DNA of 64,000 nucleotides from Delphinapterus leucas (Eukaryota; Chordata; Mammalia; Artiodactyla; Monodontidae), in assembly GCF_002288925.2 (NCBI RefSeq), contig NW_022098031.1, forward strand, positions 12,497,047-12,561,046, in the 5' to 3' direction. This document shows positions 11,183-22,059 of the stretch, piece after piece. The notes below the pieces were generated by a model. The model was not told the origin of the DNA, did not search any database, and was given only the letters and a program-made list of their open reading frames with translations. Made by a program: the position numbers and the translations under genes. The number at the start of each line of letters is the position of its first letter. The first letter of the stretch is position 1.

Positions 11183-12785
11183 TACTAGGGTGAAGGGAGA
11201 GGAAGAGAGAGAGAGAAGTTATGCTGGAAAAGCTAGAGAGATAATGAGTAATGAGGTGATTTTATGAGGTGAGACTGTGTAATAGAGACAGAGAGTATCC
11301 TGGGAATCACTAGAGGTGAAATAGGGGACGATTTGGAGAACCTAGAAAGGAAAGAGGCAGTCAGTCACAGTGGACTGCAACCTAGGCAGTTAAGCATCTC
11401 GCGCAGCTTAGGGTAATGACTTAGGGACCTTCTGGTACCAAAGGGAAGGACACTGACCCTTGTTTAGCTCTGTGCTTAATTTAACCCACCGAGCTGTACA
11501 CATGATCGTGGCCAATTCTTCAGACCTTAGTCTTCCTTGCTGCTTTGCAGCTGTACCTGAAAACTCCTAATGAATAGTCAGTCTGCAAAGCTCTGTGGAG
11601 GTTAGCGTGTTAGTGTTTCACCGCAGCGTCACAAAGACTTGAGAAGCAAGGGAAAGCCAAAGCAAGCACTGATATATATTCAATTTGAAGACTTCTTTCC
11701 CAGAAAATGCCATAATGGACCTCGTGCAACTTTGATGCATCTTTACGACACCAATTCATCTACCTAGCAAAACTCTTTCCTGGTACCTCCTTAAATTTTC
11801 CATGTCACTTTTTTTTCCAGGTATTTTTAGCAGCAGATAAATATCAGTTCAGATACTTAGAATACAGTTCACCTTCTCTGTCCTTTTCCTGGGTGCCACA
11901 TCGCAGGTCTGTCTCAGGAGTCCTCTTCTTCTTTAACTGTGTCATATCCTAAGGGGCGTGTTTGCTTGCTGGCAAGAGGGGAGTGAAGGGGAGAGCCTGG
12001 AGTTACTGTTTAATGCCGAAGCGTATTCTCTGGGGGATGGATTCATGCTGAAATTGATAAGAAATGGGATTATGAAAAGATTTGTCTCTCTGGAAGTCCC
12101 GCCACTTATGATCGATTGCCTCTGTCTTCCTGGAGCTTTCCTTATGTGGCCTATTTTCTCAAACCCCTTCTTGATGGTTTCTTTCCCCTGACACCTCACT
12201 TTCCCTCTTCCTGCCACCTTTGTTCTCAGGTTTTCTCCTCTCTTGTCACCTCACTTGTTTTCTTCCCCTCCTGATGCCACTTAAACTTTTTATCTTCCTA
12301 CCAGGTTTGATCAGATTTTCCCCTTTGTCATAAAGGAGTCTTAGAATGACTCCAGGAAATATGGCGCAAGTCAGACATTTATATTCGGACTCTGGGCTTG
12401 TTATCCTGCCGGGGTCCCCTGTCACCACTGCCACTGGGCTACTGAGAGCTTTTAGTATTGACTCCACAGTCCCTTCAAGTGACTTTGTTCCTTTAACTTA
12501 TCTTTAGTCCAGAATTCTTCTTCCTTCCCAGTCCTTTTTCTGTGCCTCAGAAAATTCTTATTATCATTTCAACATTACAAACATATGGCTTTTAATATCT
12601 GTAGAGTATCTTAAAACCTGCTTATCCTTCTTTCATAAAACCATGGAAATCTGGTATAAGAAAGCTTACTATTCAGTAGATTTGTGCACAACCTGGGGAA
12701 ATCATGTTCTCTTAAATAGAATCAGGAAGAACGCAGGTGGGTCCACCTCTTCTTGCCCATCGTTGCTCCAAAGACAAGTATTTGC
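11183..12785. other. intergenic DNA, nothing recognised
   Basis: About 1.6 kb, with purine-rich sequence just after the L1 and pyrimidine-rich sequence near 12.2-12.3 kb. Opposing frames of 77 and 91 codons at 11.94-12.22 kb overlap each other and show no domain. Confidence 0.5.
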
Positions 12786-12789
12786 ATAT

Positions 12790-12945
12790 TTTCTCACTCC
12801 AGTTTCCATATCTGTGAAATGGGAATAATAAGTACCTACTTCCTAGGATTGTCATGAGTGTTAAATGAGTTCATAATGTAAAAATGCTATCAAAAGACCT
12901 GTCCATAGTTAATGCTTAATACATTTTAGTTATTATATTATACTT
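12790..12945 (+). mobile_element. MIR SINE, 3' half
   Basis: Contains 'cactccagtttccatatctgtgaaatggg', 'aataataagtacctacttcctaggattgtcatgagtgttaaatgag' and a decayed tail. The tRNA-like head is missing. Confidence 0.8.
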
Positions 12946-13101
12946 AAGCTTATTATTATTATTGAAGCTTGACATAATATGCACCCTTTAACATACTATC
13001 AATCTTATAAAGAGATTTCACACTTCTTTAAGGGTCAATTCTTCTGGGGATGCTTCTTTCTAATAAAGAATCTCCTAATATTGCCTTTTTGCTGCGTTTT
13101 T

Positions 13102-13317
13102 TGTTTTTTGTTTTTTTTCCTTTTGCGGTACGTGGGCCTCTCACTGTTGTGGCCTCTCCTGTTGCAGAGCACAGGCTCCGGACGCGCAGCCTCAGCGGCC
13201 ATGGCTCACGGGCCCAGCCGCCCCGCGGCATGTGGGATATTCCCAGACCGGGGCACGAACCCGCGTCCCCTGCATTGGCAGGTGGACTCCCAACCACTGC
13301 GCCACCAGGGAGGCCCC
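13102..13317 (-). mobile_element. CHR SINE, short cetacean subtype, 13-bp TSD
   Basis: On the minus strand: GGGGCCTCCCTGGTGGCGCA, a B-box region, the CpG-rich 'ccgctgaggctgcgcgtccgg' body and a 'ccgcaaaagg' end with an A-rich tail. The direct repeat TTGCTGCGTTTTT at 13089-13101 and 13318-13330 is exact. Opposing frames of 94-122 codons across it are read-through of the SINE. Confidence 0.95.
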
Positions 13318-13330
13318 TTGCTGCGTTTTT

Positions 13331-15020
13331 ATAACTCTCTTTCATAACTCTCTTTCACCATTCACAAAACTTATGTGTTAATTCCTACCCATCTAGGGAG
13401 AGTTCCGTTTGTAAAGTCAGTTTCTTCTCACACTGATCTGAGTTGATCCCTTCTTTAAATCTCTTGCTTATTTTGTTCCTCACAAATCATTCCATCATAG
13501 ACCTGTGGACCAAGAAAATTAACACTTCTATATCATGACTCTGGTTTCCCTCTTTAAAGTACAGTTCAGAGAGGTGATTTTAATTTCAAAACACTAATCA
13601 TTTTGAGCCTTTGTTACCATAGCAACCACAGTTGTTATCCTGAAACATGATAGCACTGATCACCCCTGACAGCTCAGGACCTGAATTTCAGACAATCAAA
13701 AGCAGAGTAATTTGGAGGCCTGTTCGTTTAGAATTTTCTCTTTCACAGTTTCAAGGAAACACAGCTCAGGCTCTCTTCCACTTTGTCAAAAGCAAGAAAA
13801 GGCCTGGAGATGGCCACGTTTCAGGCCAAGGTATCAGTCCCAAACACGTTTTTATTATTCTCTGGAAAATAAGGTTGTAAAAAAGTAATTGCTGACATAA
13901 CCTTATTGACAGCAGTTTAAGTATCCTGTAATTAAAATAGGAATTTTATTATCCTAGACTTCTGAGAGACTAGCATATATACCATTCAGATCTCAGGATT
14001 TACAAAGCAAGCAACTTTGATTCTTGCTGTTTTGCTGTGTGGGCCACACATTTCCTTTGTGCCTCTCCGAGTTGCAGCTTGAATAGAAAACCTTGCAAAT
14101 AGCAATAAGCATCTGTGTTCAGAACGATGCCCTGTGGTGACAGTGCCATGGCTTTCAACACACTAAACTCTGCAGTACCACAAAAGGAGCTACCCTTTCT
14201 CCTTTGATTTCCCCTAGAATAAAATGTTTATATATTGCTCCATGAGGTTAAAACGCTACAGGATATTTTGGTTACAATTTGAAGAGGGCTCTCTTCTTTC
14301 CCCGGGATGTCGTATCCACTTTATTCCTATTTTACCTGATAGGTTAGTTAGAAATTGTGTACAGCTGCTAGTTATAAAGACCCAAAGAGAGTGGCTTTAA
14401 AAAATTAATTGATTCTTATTCTCCCATGCTGACAGTTTTTTAGACGTTGGCAATTCACATATGAAAATGCCACAGCCCACAGTGGGATCCAGGCAACTTC
14501 CATTTTTTCTGCTTGGACATCTTTACCAAGTGACTTTTGCCTGGGGCCCCAAAACAGCTACCAGAGCTTCATCCATCTCATCCAAGTTTCAGAGTAAGAG
14601 AAAGGGTCACACCCCAGCTAAGCCAGCCCTCTTTTTTAAGGAGTTTTCACCAGAAGTCCCATCCAAACACTATCACTCTTATCTTATTAGCCTGAACTTA
14701 GTCACATGGAAAATACATAGTTTATCAGCTGAATGTATTACCATCTCTCCAAAAAAATCAGTGTTCTGTATTAAGGAGGTAGGAGAGAATTGATATTGCT
14801 TTGGCAGTTAGCAGTCTTTGCCACAATTGGCAATGTATGAAAACAAATATAAACAGCAGATTCCTCTCTCTTCATGTTGTGCTGTTTTCCACAGCAAATA
14901 CTTATTTATTCAGCATGTAAATAATCAGAAAGCTATAATTCTTTTCTGTTGATAGAAAAATTACTCTTCATCATGGTAAAATTTAGCCCCAACACAATCC
15001 TTAATGACTTCAGAATCGTC
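13331..15020. other. intergenic DNA, nothing recognised
   Basis: About 1.7 kb without a repeat I can name. A 110-codon plus-strand frame at 14461-14793 has no family motif; I do not call it a gene. Confidence 0.5.
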
Positions 15021-15023
15021 AAA

Positions 15024-15223
15024 TTTTTTTTTTTTTTTTTTTTTTGGTGGTACGCTGGCCTCCCACTGCCGCGGAGCACAGGCTCCGGACGCGCAGGCGC
15101 AGCGGCCACGGCCCACAGGCCCAGCCGCTCTGCAGCACGCGGGATCCTCCCGGACCGGGGCACGAACCCGTGCCCTCCGCATTGGCAGGCGGACCCCCAA
15201 CCACTGCGCCACCAGGGAAGCCC
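15024..15223 (-). mobile_element. CHR SINE, CpG-rich, with internal deletion
   Basis: Minus-strand CHR SINE with a head GGGCTTCCCTGGTGGCGCAG and a T/A tail of about 22 bases (15024-15045). Compared with its neighbours it lacks about 15 bp of the 'gttgtggcctctcccgttgc' segment near the tail side. Most CpG sites are still intact, which suggests a young copy. Flanks 'cgtcaaatttt' and 'agtcaagtattt' are only a rough match, so the target-site duplication is uncertain. Confidence 0.9.
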
Positions 15224-15475
15224 AAGTCAAGTATTTTTAAAGTATAATTTTCATGTTACCTTCGTGTTTTAAATTATTTAATAGTGGGCCATTTGGATAT
15301 GACACTTTGAGTACCTGTTAAAAAGAATGTTTAATTCTCATCCACATTACATTTCGCAATCCTTTGAATTAAAGCAAGCTTCTTATAAAACTGAAGTCCA
15401 GTACACAGATGTTTAAAAACTTAGAAGTCAACACATTTCATGTATTAATACAAGTCCTGTCTCTATTGTTAACTC
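15224..15475. other. intergenic DNA, nothing recognised
   Basis: A short unique-looking stretch with no feature seen. Confidence 0.5.
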
Positions 15476-15479
15476 ACCA

Positions 15480-15585
15480 TAGTCCATTTGTGTTTTTATC
15501 TCTCTATTATGGCCTGATTATTTTCTTGTCTACCATAGTATCTGGCACAAAATAATGCACTATCGATGTTTGTTCATGCAGATGA
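15480..15585 (+). mobile_element. L2 LINE 3'-end fragment (weak)
   Basis: Has the order 'tcttgtctaccatagtatctggcacaaaataatgcactatcgatgtttgtt', which matches the L2 tail. Short and diverged, so moderate confidence. Confidence 0.45.
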
Positions 15586-15589
15586 GTTC

Positions 15590-17340
15590 TTAGGTAACAT
15601 GTTCCCACCCTATTTATTTGGAATTCCAGTGATTAAATAAAGTAGATATTTTGTAAATGACCATAACCAGGTCTAAATGGACAATGTATTACTTCACAGT
15701 GAATTTTCTATCCAAAATAGTGCATAAGTAGTTTTATGCAGTTACAGCACCTTCATTCCCATGATCTCTAAAACTGAATTTAAGACATGTGAAACTCCAC
15801 ATGGCTAAGACCATCTTTATGACAAGAATAATTTAAAGTCTCTTCTGAGTCCAGTGCAGTACAATACTAACTTAATGATAGTCCAAAAATGTTTCTCACT
15901 TTTAATCTTTTTTAATGGCAATTATAACGAAGACCTCTTTTCTTTTTATATTGTTTCATTCTGTCTTGCTTTGAGCTGAATCTGTTCTTTTCTTCCTTGG
16001 CAATCCAGTGGTTCTCCTTCAAATAATGAAATCCACCAGCAGAGAAAATATCTAATGAGATCTCCCTGAGGAAAAAAAAAATGAAAACCTCATGGGCTCT
16101 TTCTGACCCCAGAGTTAAAAGAGTGGGCTTATAGTCTCCTTTTGCTATTTAACCAAGGATAAAAACGGCTTCAATTTTTTTATTTTACTAGAACAAATTA
16201 GTGTGGTTTATTGCATTAGCACGACAGTACAGACAGAAAACTGATATCTTAAAAAATAATATCTATATTAGAATATATATATAATGACTTTAATTTTAAC
16301 ATTAATAATCATGCTTTCCACACTTACATAATGCCTTTTCTTCCCAAGAGTACAGAATATTGTATTTTGACATAAATTTTCAATGACAGGTAAGGCAACC
16401 AAAGACACATGGAGAAATAGAAGTTATGTACACGTTTTTTGCAAATTTGAAATAAGAAGCCACTTTCTCTGCATATCAGCTCAGTGCTGTGCTCTGGGCA
16501 TGGGAAATGGGCACGGGAAATACTGCATATGTCTCTTCTTTGTTGATGATCCTTCTGGCATCTTATTCCTGGGCTAGCATCCAGTTAGGGTCTGAGCCTC
16601 GTTGTTAAGAACAAGCATATTTTAGGTTAACGATTTGTGTCTTCTTTAGATAACCTACTTTTGGCAAAATGATGTGTAATTTACATGTATTTTTGAAAGT
16701 AATGAGCTTTTTTAGGACAAATGATTATAAATGTTGTAATATCGGGAGATTGCTGCTGATCTTTAATAACAGGAATTGTAAATATAATCATAAGCAGTAA
16801 ACAATGCATGTTCCAATCATCCTTTCTTCTCCTAAAATGTTACGGCAAACTATGTACACATAGTTCAGATATTAAGACATTTGCAATTACAGCTACTTAC
16901 GAAATTCTTTGCGGTATTCTAAAACGGCTACTAGCCATTAATGATAGATGATATTTTATAATAGAAATTCAGAGTGGTGAAATTGGATATGATCTTGGGA
17001 AATGTTTGTGATTTTTAAGTGTTATTACCGTAAAACAAAAACCACTAGTATGGTATATATGTATTGGAAAGCAGATGAAAAACAGAACTACTGTTAAGTG
17101 TAATAATTTCACATTTAATTCCGTCATTCCACAACTAACCTGTGGCTACTATATATGAGTTACTCTCCTGGAAGCTGGTTTTGTGATGAATTAGAGACAA
17201 TTTTCTGAATATTCATTTAACTATAAGATGATAAGACAAAAAGGAAGTATAAAAATAAAGGCATATATGCAATTATCTAGTTATCTCTAAATTGTGTACC
17301 ACTTTCCTTAAGATAAGTGCTGCAATAAAACAGTGGTTAA
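15590..17340. other. repeat-poor block, candidate conserved non-coding DNA
   Basis: About 1.75 kb with no transposon I can recognise, between SINE-dense flanks. The 16.64-17.05 kb part has isolated CpG sites retained outside any SINE (near 16848, 16899, 16911 and 16926) and homeodomain-like ATTAATGATAG at about 16937. This could be constrained regulatory DNA or unrecognised old repeat; only alignment to other mammals can tell. I see no exon. Confidence 0.35.
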
Positions 17341-17344
17341 GCTT

Positions 17345-17850
17345 GAGTCTTATAATCAGAGACTTAAATGTGTATCCTGGATTCACCTTCATCATTGAGT
17401 AAACCTGTGACCATAAGCTAGTTACCTATTTCAAATTTCTATTCTGTAATTTGGAAGATACAGTAGTCTCTCCTTCTAGGTTTATTTATTTTTTATAAAT
17501 TTATTTATTTATTTTTGGCTGTGTTGTGTCTTAGTTGCAGTGTGCGGGCTTCTCACTGCAGTGGCTTCTCTTGTTGCGGAGCACGGGCTCTAGGCGCGCA
17601 GACTTCAGTAGTTGTAGCACACGGGCTTAGTTGTTCTGTGGCATGTGGGATCTTCCCGGACCAGGGCTCGAACCCATGTCCCCTGCATTGGCAGGCAGAT
17701 TCTCAACCACTGCGCCACCAGGGAAGCCCTAGGTTTACTTTTGAAAAAGGAATGAAGTGAAGTAAGTAATGTTAGGCACAGAGCATGGTACCTGGCACAT
17801 AGCAAGTATTCACTACATGCTCACTTTATATTGTTACTATAGAGAAGCCA
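17345..17850 (+). mobile_element. MIR SINE split by a CHR SINE
   Basis: The left part (to 17475) has 'cttataatcagagacttaaatgtgtatcctggattcacc', 'gtaaacctgtgaccataagctagtta' and 'tttctattctgtaatttgg'. The right part (from 17738) has 'ggcacagagcatggtacctggcacatagcaagtattcac'. Together they make a full MIR, opened by the CHR SINE at 17485-17728. Confidence 0.8.
17485..17728 (-). mobile_element. CHR SINE, long-type head lacking the 58-bp module
   Basis: Minus-strand CHR SINE beginning GGGCTTCCCTGGTGGCGCAG and ending in an (AAATA)n-like tail with 'gccaaaaataaataaat'. It has only a 22-bp part of the 'cacaactactgaag' module where other long copies have a further 58 bp. The direct repeat CTAGGTTTA (17476-17484 and 17729-17737) marks insertion into the MIR. 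Confidence 0.92.
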
Positions 17851-18096
17851 GACTATTTATTGGGAAAAGCTCCATATACTATACATAAATAATTGTGCAC
17901 ATTCAAAATAAGTATTTTATATGTAGAAAAAGATTAACGTCAATATGGTTTATCTTAATGTTAACCAAAAACCTTCTGGATAAGCAATATCAGAAGGCAA
18001 AAGGTAATAATGTGTGCCTCTTTTTCATCAAATTTAGGCCATTAATGCTAGTGATCAACATGAACATGTTTTGTCTGAAGAAACCCTTCTTTCCTT

Positions 18097-18360
18097 TTTT
18101 TTCCACCTTAATTGAGGTATAATTGACATGTAAAATTGTAAGATATTTAAAGTGTACATCAAGGAAATTTGCTGTACTTATACATTGTAAAAAGATTCTT
18201 CCCTTCCAGTTAATTAATAAGTCCATCATCATCTTTGTGTGTGTGTGTGTGGTGAAAACATTTAAGTTCTACTCTCAGCACATTTCAATTATACAATTCA
18301 GTGTTATCAACTATAGTCACCGTGTTTTACACTTAATCCTCGTAAAGAAAGCTTTTTCTT
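18097..18360 (-). mobile_element. L1M 3'-UTR fragment
   Basis: Matches old L1M 3' UTR on the minus strand; on the plus strand it reads 'ccaccttaattgaggtataattgacatgtaaaattgtaagatatttaaagtgtac', later 'catttcaattatacaattcagtgttatcaactatagtcacc'. A (GT)n tract of about 18 bp at 18233-18250 has grown inside it. Confidence 0.8.
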
Positions 18361-18455
18361 AATCAGTTAATCCACCAACCCTTTTTGATCTGACTGGTAA
18401 GATGTTTTGGATAATGTTAAAGATTACTGGATTTTGGATTTTAATCAGCACCAAA

Positions 18456-18518
18456 GAAGGGAGGGAGGGAGGGAGGGAGGAAGGAAGGAAGGAAGGAAGG
18501 AAGGAAGGAAGGAAGGGA
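18456..18518. repeat. (GGGA)n/(GGAA)n polypurine tract
   Basis: About 63 bp made only of G and A on the plus strand: roughly six GGGA units followed by nine GGAA units. A pure purine mirror-like tract of this length can adopt triplex (H-DNA) structures and is usually length-polymorphic. Confidence 0.95.
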
Positions 18519-20205
18519 GTAAAGTTGACAGATGTCACTTGAGTTTTATGTATGTCGGGATTCTGTAAGTTAGTGTTGTTAGTGTTTTGTTTAGGTCTCA
18601 AAATGAAATGCTGTTGTTTTATTCATTTCTGTAAATTTCTGGTCTCGGTTTGCCTAGTGACTTAGGGCAGGATGTTGAAAGACTGCATGTTTCTTGCCTG
18701 TATGTTGTATGCTTGACACGATAAAAGCTGTAGCAGAGGCTACTGGTCCCCTAAATCCATTCTTTCCTTCTTCATTACTAGCAGAACTCCCTGTTGTTGT
18801 TTGTTTGTTTTTAACCTGGGTGCATTTCTTTAAAGCTACCTGTGAATCTAAGCTCCGGTTAGTTTGACATAAGCTAAAATGCAACATGGCACATCTCGGA
18901 AGTGCCCTGCAAAGGAAGGGTATTATCTTCTTTATCTCTTCCTCTCTTCTGCTTCCTGAATATGGATGTGATGGCTGGAGAGTAGGAAGCCATCTATGAG
19001 CTTAAAGGGGGGTCTGCGCACTGAGAATTCTGGGGCAAAATCGAAAGACCCTGGGCCCGGGGCATTGTGATGAACCATTCCAGCCTTGCTTCACTGCCTC
19101 TGAACTGTTTCTTACAAGACAGAAGAAATCCTACTGTGTTCAAGCCACTATTAATTTAGATTATCTGTCACTCATTACCAAACATCATCCTAAAAACGAC
19201 AAGTAACATAAGGAAATTTTTATAAATTGTGAATATGAACTGTATTAAAATCTGAATTCTCTTCCTCCATTTCATTTTTGTAACAAGTCAGCCCTCAAGT
19301 TGGATCTTTTGTCTTGGCAATGTGTCTGTTGTGGTGTTTTAATCTTTCAAGTGCCTAGTCTCTCCTACAAATTCCTAGCATCTGTGAGTATTAATCAACC
19401 TCTTTGTGGATTTAACTTAGGTCAAGATTTACTATCATCAAGAACAGCGCTGTTTAAAAAATTAGAACGTTTCTTTCCCTTCTGTTTATACAGAATTTTC
19501 CCTGGTTTCTTTGAGTATATCAGCAGTTCCTCAGAATTTACAGGCATATATCTATACCCATTTTATCTGTTTCAGTTTCTACGTGTTACCTTATAGATCG
19601 TCACAAGACAACCATTCTTAATTTCCCTGGCATTTCTATTCTTTTTCTGCTTTCTTTCAAGAGTCTTCTATGTTTAAAGAGTGGAGAATTTGTAGGAGTT
19701 TTGGAAATTCTTTAAAAAGATTCTGTCTCTGTGTTTTCCTCATTTGTACCAGTTAGGTTTTTCTCCACCAACACAGCATGATAGACAACGTTTCAGTGCT
19801 TACAACAATCCAATCTCCATTTATTTTTCTGCCTCCTGGGTCTATGAGATGGGGGGAGGCTTTACTTCTGTGGCAGATTCGGTCAGATTTGCTCCACGTG
19901 TCTCTCATTTTGCAACTGGCAACTACCTGGGTGATATTCTTCCATTGGCTGCTGGGGGAAGAGCAAGAGGACTGAGCCTCTTAAGGCCTCACCTCTGAAC
20001 TGTCATCCTATCACTTCGGCCAGATTCACCTGGGCAAAGTCAGTGAGGCAGGGCTGTCTATCCCGCCTGTTCCGCTGATGTACGTTGCAGTTACACGGTG
20101 AAGGGTGCAGATCTACAATCCTATTACAGAAAACTGAATATTTGAAACAATACTTTATTCTACCATACCACTGTGAGTGAACGTACGCTTTCTCTTGATA
20201 CCCAC
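18519..20205. other. intergenic DNA, unassigned
   Basis: About 1.7 kb. The 19.74-20.10 kb part has the look of an old interspersed repeat (a 'ctcctgggtctatgag...cagattcggtcag...ttgcaactggcaac' block), but I cannot name a family. Frames of 65-98 codons show no domain. Confidence 0.45.
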
Positions 20206-20209
20206 CATA

Positions 20210-20268
20210 TGCACGTGTGCGTGTGTGTGTGCGCACACTCACACACACACACACACACACAACACACA
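20210..20268. repeat. (TG)n-(CA)n self-complementary dinucleotide tract
   Basis: A GTGTGCGTGTGTGTGTGCGC run passes directly into CACACTCACACACAC..., so the strand is complementary to itself across the centre near 20233. This can form a hairpin or cruciform, and alternating purine-pyrimidine with CGCG-like centre also favours Z-DNA. A 90-codon minus-strand frame through it is not a gene. Confidence 0.9.
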
Positions 20269-20935
20269 TGAGCACAGAATCATCTAATTCTGACTTTAAG
20301 ATCTAGATGGAGAAAAGTCCAAAAAGGAATAAATGTACTTTGGGAGGTTTGAGCTGTATTTTAGAGTATTCTTGATTTTTATTGTCTTTAGAAAGAGATT
20401 TTAGTTTTTAGTATTAAAATATAAATGGGTTGCTCAGCTAACCAAACTACATATAGTGTATGTTTAATAAATTCTAAAGGCCAAGGCTACTATCAGCCAG
20501 TATCCTGAAGGGCACATTGGGTCTCTTTGAGGAGATTTGCTTTTGCTTCTGATAACTGGTGTCGCTTCATTTTAGGATCCAGCTGATTTTACTTAATGGA
20601 CAAAACGAAGCTAGTGGCTAACTTTACTGCCTTAAATTCTTCCAGCCCAGTGATGCTTTGAGAACTGTGCTAAAGATACCCTGTTCAACAGAGTGTAGTT
20701 TCTGTATATGATTGCAATATACTTTGGGGCCTCTGTGGACATAAAATATTATAGCTCCATGACAGCCTGCTTCACTGGCTGTTAGAGGCCAGGCCCATTA
20801 TAAGTAGGTGCTCAAGCTTTTAAAAATTTACTGTTCATGCCCCCGGATCACAGTCTGAAAAACAGAAACACTGATCATGATGATATGTCGGGCACTACCG
20901 TTTTATCCTAGTTAGGCTGAGGAATACGCACAAAT
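20269..20935. other. intergenic DNA, nothing recognised
   Basis: Unique-looking A+T-rich sequence; no repeat or coding signal seen. Confidence 0.5.
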
Positions 20936-20939
20936 ACAG

Positions 20940-21056
20940 CTCAATATACTTAGTTGGTTTCTAACAATTATAATATCACTCAATATAGTTAGTTGGTTTC
21001 TAAAAATTATAATGTAGGTCAGAGTAGTTAGTTGGTTTCTAACAAGTTTGGTATCA
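20940..21056. repeat. 39-bp minisatellite, three copies
   Basis: Three head-to-tail units at 20940-20978, 20979-21017 and 21018-21056 share the core TTAGTTGGTTTCTAA. Copies 1 and 2 are close (about five differences); copy 3 is more diverged. Because 39 is a multiple of three, a minus-strand open frame (20912-21223, 103 codons) translates them as a repeated 13-residue block RNQL-[TS]-x-L-x-x-I-x-x; the frame is probably incidental. Confidence 0.93.
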
Positions 21057-21745
21057 TTGGCTGGGAGAGGAGAGACCTTTACTGCTATGGGTGTGTCCTT
21101 CTGTGGCCCCATGTTTTCTGGCTCCCTTGTAGTTGGGTAGGACCGTTTACTGGATCTAGACAATGATCCGTGAGTAGGTGTTATTGTGATCTGCTGGGCC
21201 AGTGGTAAGAGCCAGCATGCCACCCTCTAGCTGTCTTTTTCTCTTACTGTATTGACCTGGAAGCCACATGTGGAGATGATGGTACCACAAGATGGAAGCA
21301 GCCTGGGTCACGGGGTTACCACAGGGAGCACAGTTACCTTGGATGCTCAGTCAGCCTGCGCTACAAACAAGGCAAACAAGAAATGAAGGTTGTTGGAGTT
21401 ATGGCTTACATTCTCTCAGGTGTGCAGGGCAGTCATTTCCATTTTACAGATAAAGAAAGTGACTGAAGTTCTTAAAGTCAATATATTTTGCCAACCCATA
21501 GAGTGATAATCTTGACATTTTCTACAGCATGGTGGTTTACAGTTAACCTAACTACTGACTTGTATCTGTGATAGCTTCATTTTTAGTCAGCTGTAGAAAT
21601 TTACTGGACCTGTTGCCTTAGAAAATTATAAAGCTGTGTGAGAAAATTTACTCATAAATCATGTTAGCTATTATAATAACTTTTCTTATGGAAAATGTTG
21701 AGCGTTTTTCTTTATATTTCAGTGTGCTGTGTGCTCCTCCATCAT
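21057..21745. other. intergenic DNA with weak old-repeat traces
   Basis: A stretch at 21.23-21.35 kb ('ccacatgtggagatgatggtaccacaagatggaagcagcctgggtc') looks like an ancient transposon relic I cannot name. A short minus-strand MIR-like piece ('cattttacagataaagaaagtgactg') lies near 21.44-21.48 kb. Confidence 0.4.
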
Positions 21746-21751
21746 CACCTC

Positions 21752-21800
21752 CAACACACACACACACACACCCACACACCCACCCAACACCCACACATAT
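21752..21800. repeat. (CA)n-rich microsatellite, interrupted
   Basis: About 50 bp of CACACA with CCCA interruptions, ending in ACATATAC. The opposing 73- and 85-codon frames are products of this low complexity. Confidence 0.9.
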
Positions 21801-21834
21801 ACATCTCTGTCTGTCAGTGGTTAGTGATTCACAG

Positions 21835-21985
21835 TGTCCAGGAGATACAGAGATGATGTGGGACAGAAACAAGAAGATCTGATTCTGCCAGTGCTGTTTA
21901 TTCACTGTGTGATCTTAGGAAAACACTTAATTTCTGAGCCCCAGTTTTCTTCTTCGTAGAAGAAGGGGTTTAATTAGATAAGGGT
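21835..21985 (+). mobile_element. MIR SINE fragment
   Basis: Has 'agatctgattctgccagtgctgtttattcactgtgtgatcttaggaaaacac' and 'tgagccccagttttcttcttcgtagaagaagg', the MIR core. The 3' end is not clear. Confidence 0.75.
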
Positions 21986-22059
21986 TTTTTCCCAAACTGT
22001 GAGTCCCAACCAAGTAGTGAGTTAGAAACCTGCAAAAGATCTCTGCTAGCATATTTTAA

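Noticed and set aside
14461..14793. 110-codon plus-strand frame
   Set aside because: No recognisable domain or repeat of a known protein; consistent with chance.
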